DNA of 7,330 bases from Arthrobacter sp. (GTDB taxonomy: Bacteria; Actinomycetota; Actinomycetes; Actinomycetales; Micrococcaceae), in assembly GCA_030147325.1 (NCBI GenBank), contig JASLAA010000195.1, positions 1 to 7,330 of the forward strand, in the 5' to 3' direction. The notes under the pieces were generated by a model. That model worked only from the letters and a program-made list of their open reading frames with translations. It made no database searches and was not told where the DNA came from. Shown piece by piece: positions 6,941-7,330 of the stretch; positions within the stretch are counted from its first letter, which is position 1, and every line of letters begins with the position of its first letter. Position numbers and translations under genes: made by a program.

Positions 6941-7330
6941 GAGGGTTTCCTCTGGGGCGCGGCCACCGCCGCATACCAGATCGAGGGCGGAGCCCAGGAC
7001 GGCGGCAGGGGGCCGTCCATCTGGGACACGTTCGCCAGGGTCCCCGGCGCAGTGGCGGATGCGCACAACGGCGACGTGGCGTGCGACCACTACCACCGCT
7101 CGGCCGACGACGTCGCGCTCATGAAGAGCCTCAACCTGCAGGCGTACCGCTTCTCGACGTCGTGGTCCCGCTGCGTGGCGGACGGCGTCACGCCGAACCC
7201 CGAGGGCATCCGCTTCTATTCGGACCTGGTGGACCAGCTGCTCGAAGCCGGCATCACACCATGGCTCACCCTCTACCACTGGGACCTCCCGCAGGCCCTC
7301 GAGGACCAGGGTGGCTGGACCAACCGGGAT
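6563..7330. repeat. Near-spacerless inverted repeat of GH1 5' coding sequence
   Basis: The left arm 6563-6939 read on the minus strand aligns without gaps to the right arm 6954-7330 read on the plus strand; paired positions always sum to 13893. By hand I count 31 mismatches over the 247 bases 6953-7199 and none over the 131 bases 7200-7330, which are identical to the window edge. Only about 14 bases (6940-6953) separate the arms, and part of that (GAGG and CCTC) is itself complementary. Confidence 0.95.
6938..7330 (+). CDS. Second GH1 beta-glucosidase, N-terminal fragment without start codon (runs off right edge)
   Basis: An open plus-strand frame encodes PEGFLWGAATAAYQIEGG and continues through SIWDTF, GDVACDHYHR, LQAYRFSTSWSR and TLYHWDLPQALEDQGG. 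This is the standard N-terminal portion of a GH1 enzyme, with the Gln (YQIEG) and His-Trp (YHWD) positions of the sugar-binding subsite in place. It has the expected PEGFLW segment that the minus-strand copy lacks. Upstream of 6938 the sequence becomes the antisense of that other copy, so the start methionine and any promoter are missing. The catalytic glutamates lie beyond the window. Against the other copy, 9 of 126 aligned codons change the amino acid and 21 are silent, the pattern of two functional homologues rather than of a decaying duplicate. It may be a paralogue, or a related strain's gene joined in error. Confidence 0.85.

Noticed and set aside
6941..6952. Fold-back of a single GH1 molecule at the GAGG/CCTC inverted repeat as the origin of the palindrome
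   Set aside because: Fold-back would give near-identical arms, but the central 247 bases differ at 31 positions, mostly silent, so two different GH1 sequences must have been involved.
6563..7330. Invertible gene switch (shufflon-like exchange of GH1 5' ends)
   Set aside because: No recombinase gene or recombination sites are visible, and neither copy has a start codon or promoter that inversion could connect.

Overview
The window is GC-rich throughout, with the strong C/G bias at third codon positions typical of Actinomycetota. Gene content (a phenylacetate-type beta-oxidation cluster, oligopeptidase B, and a GH1 beta-glucosidase with its own LacI regulator) suggests an Arthrobacter-like member of the Micrococcaceae. 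That placement is an inference from style and content; no marker gene is present.

Layout. (1) 1-2119, minus strand: three tightly packed genes, read from right to left. They are a PaaJ/PcaF-like thiolase, an enoyl-CoA hydratase and the N-terminal 58 residues of a 3-hydroxyacyl-CoA dehydrogenase that runs off the left edge. Adjacent genes overlap by 1 and 4 bases, so they are probably co-translated. Together they supply hydration, oxidation and thiolysis of an acyl-CoA, most likely the dehydroadipyl-CoA end of phenylacetate degradation. (2) 2120-2304: a 185-bp divergent intergenic region with a near-perfect 22-bp palindrome of TetR/PaaR operator type plus an extra half-site. (3) 2305-4500, plus strand: complete oligopeptidase B (ptrB), with catalytic triad and P1-specificity glutamates visible. 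(4) 4431-5510, minus strand: LacI-family regulator, whose 3' end overlaps ptrB convergently by 70 bp. A perfect 10-bp stem with a GCGA loop lies just after the ptrB stop, inside the LacI coding sequence. (5) 5510-6940, minus strand: GH1 beta-glucosidase, whose stop overlaps the LacI start (TGATG). (6) About 6938-7330, plus strand: the 5' part of a second GH1 gene, head-to-head with the first.

The striking feature is the right end. The two GH1 copies form an inverted repeat with almost no spacer. By my hand alignment they differ at 31 of 247 positions nearest the centre, mostly silent, and then are identical for the last 131 bases to the window edge. Neither copy has a native start codon, because each runs directly into the antisense of the other. 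This looks like a junction between two related GH1 genes, either a chimeric assembly or library join or a real rearrangement. The 589-residue ORF that spans the junction should not be taken as a real protein. I saw no tRNA, rRNA, CRISPR array or transposase gene.
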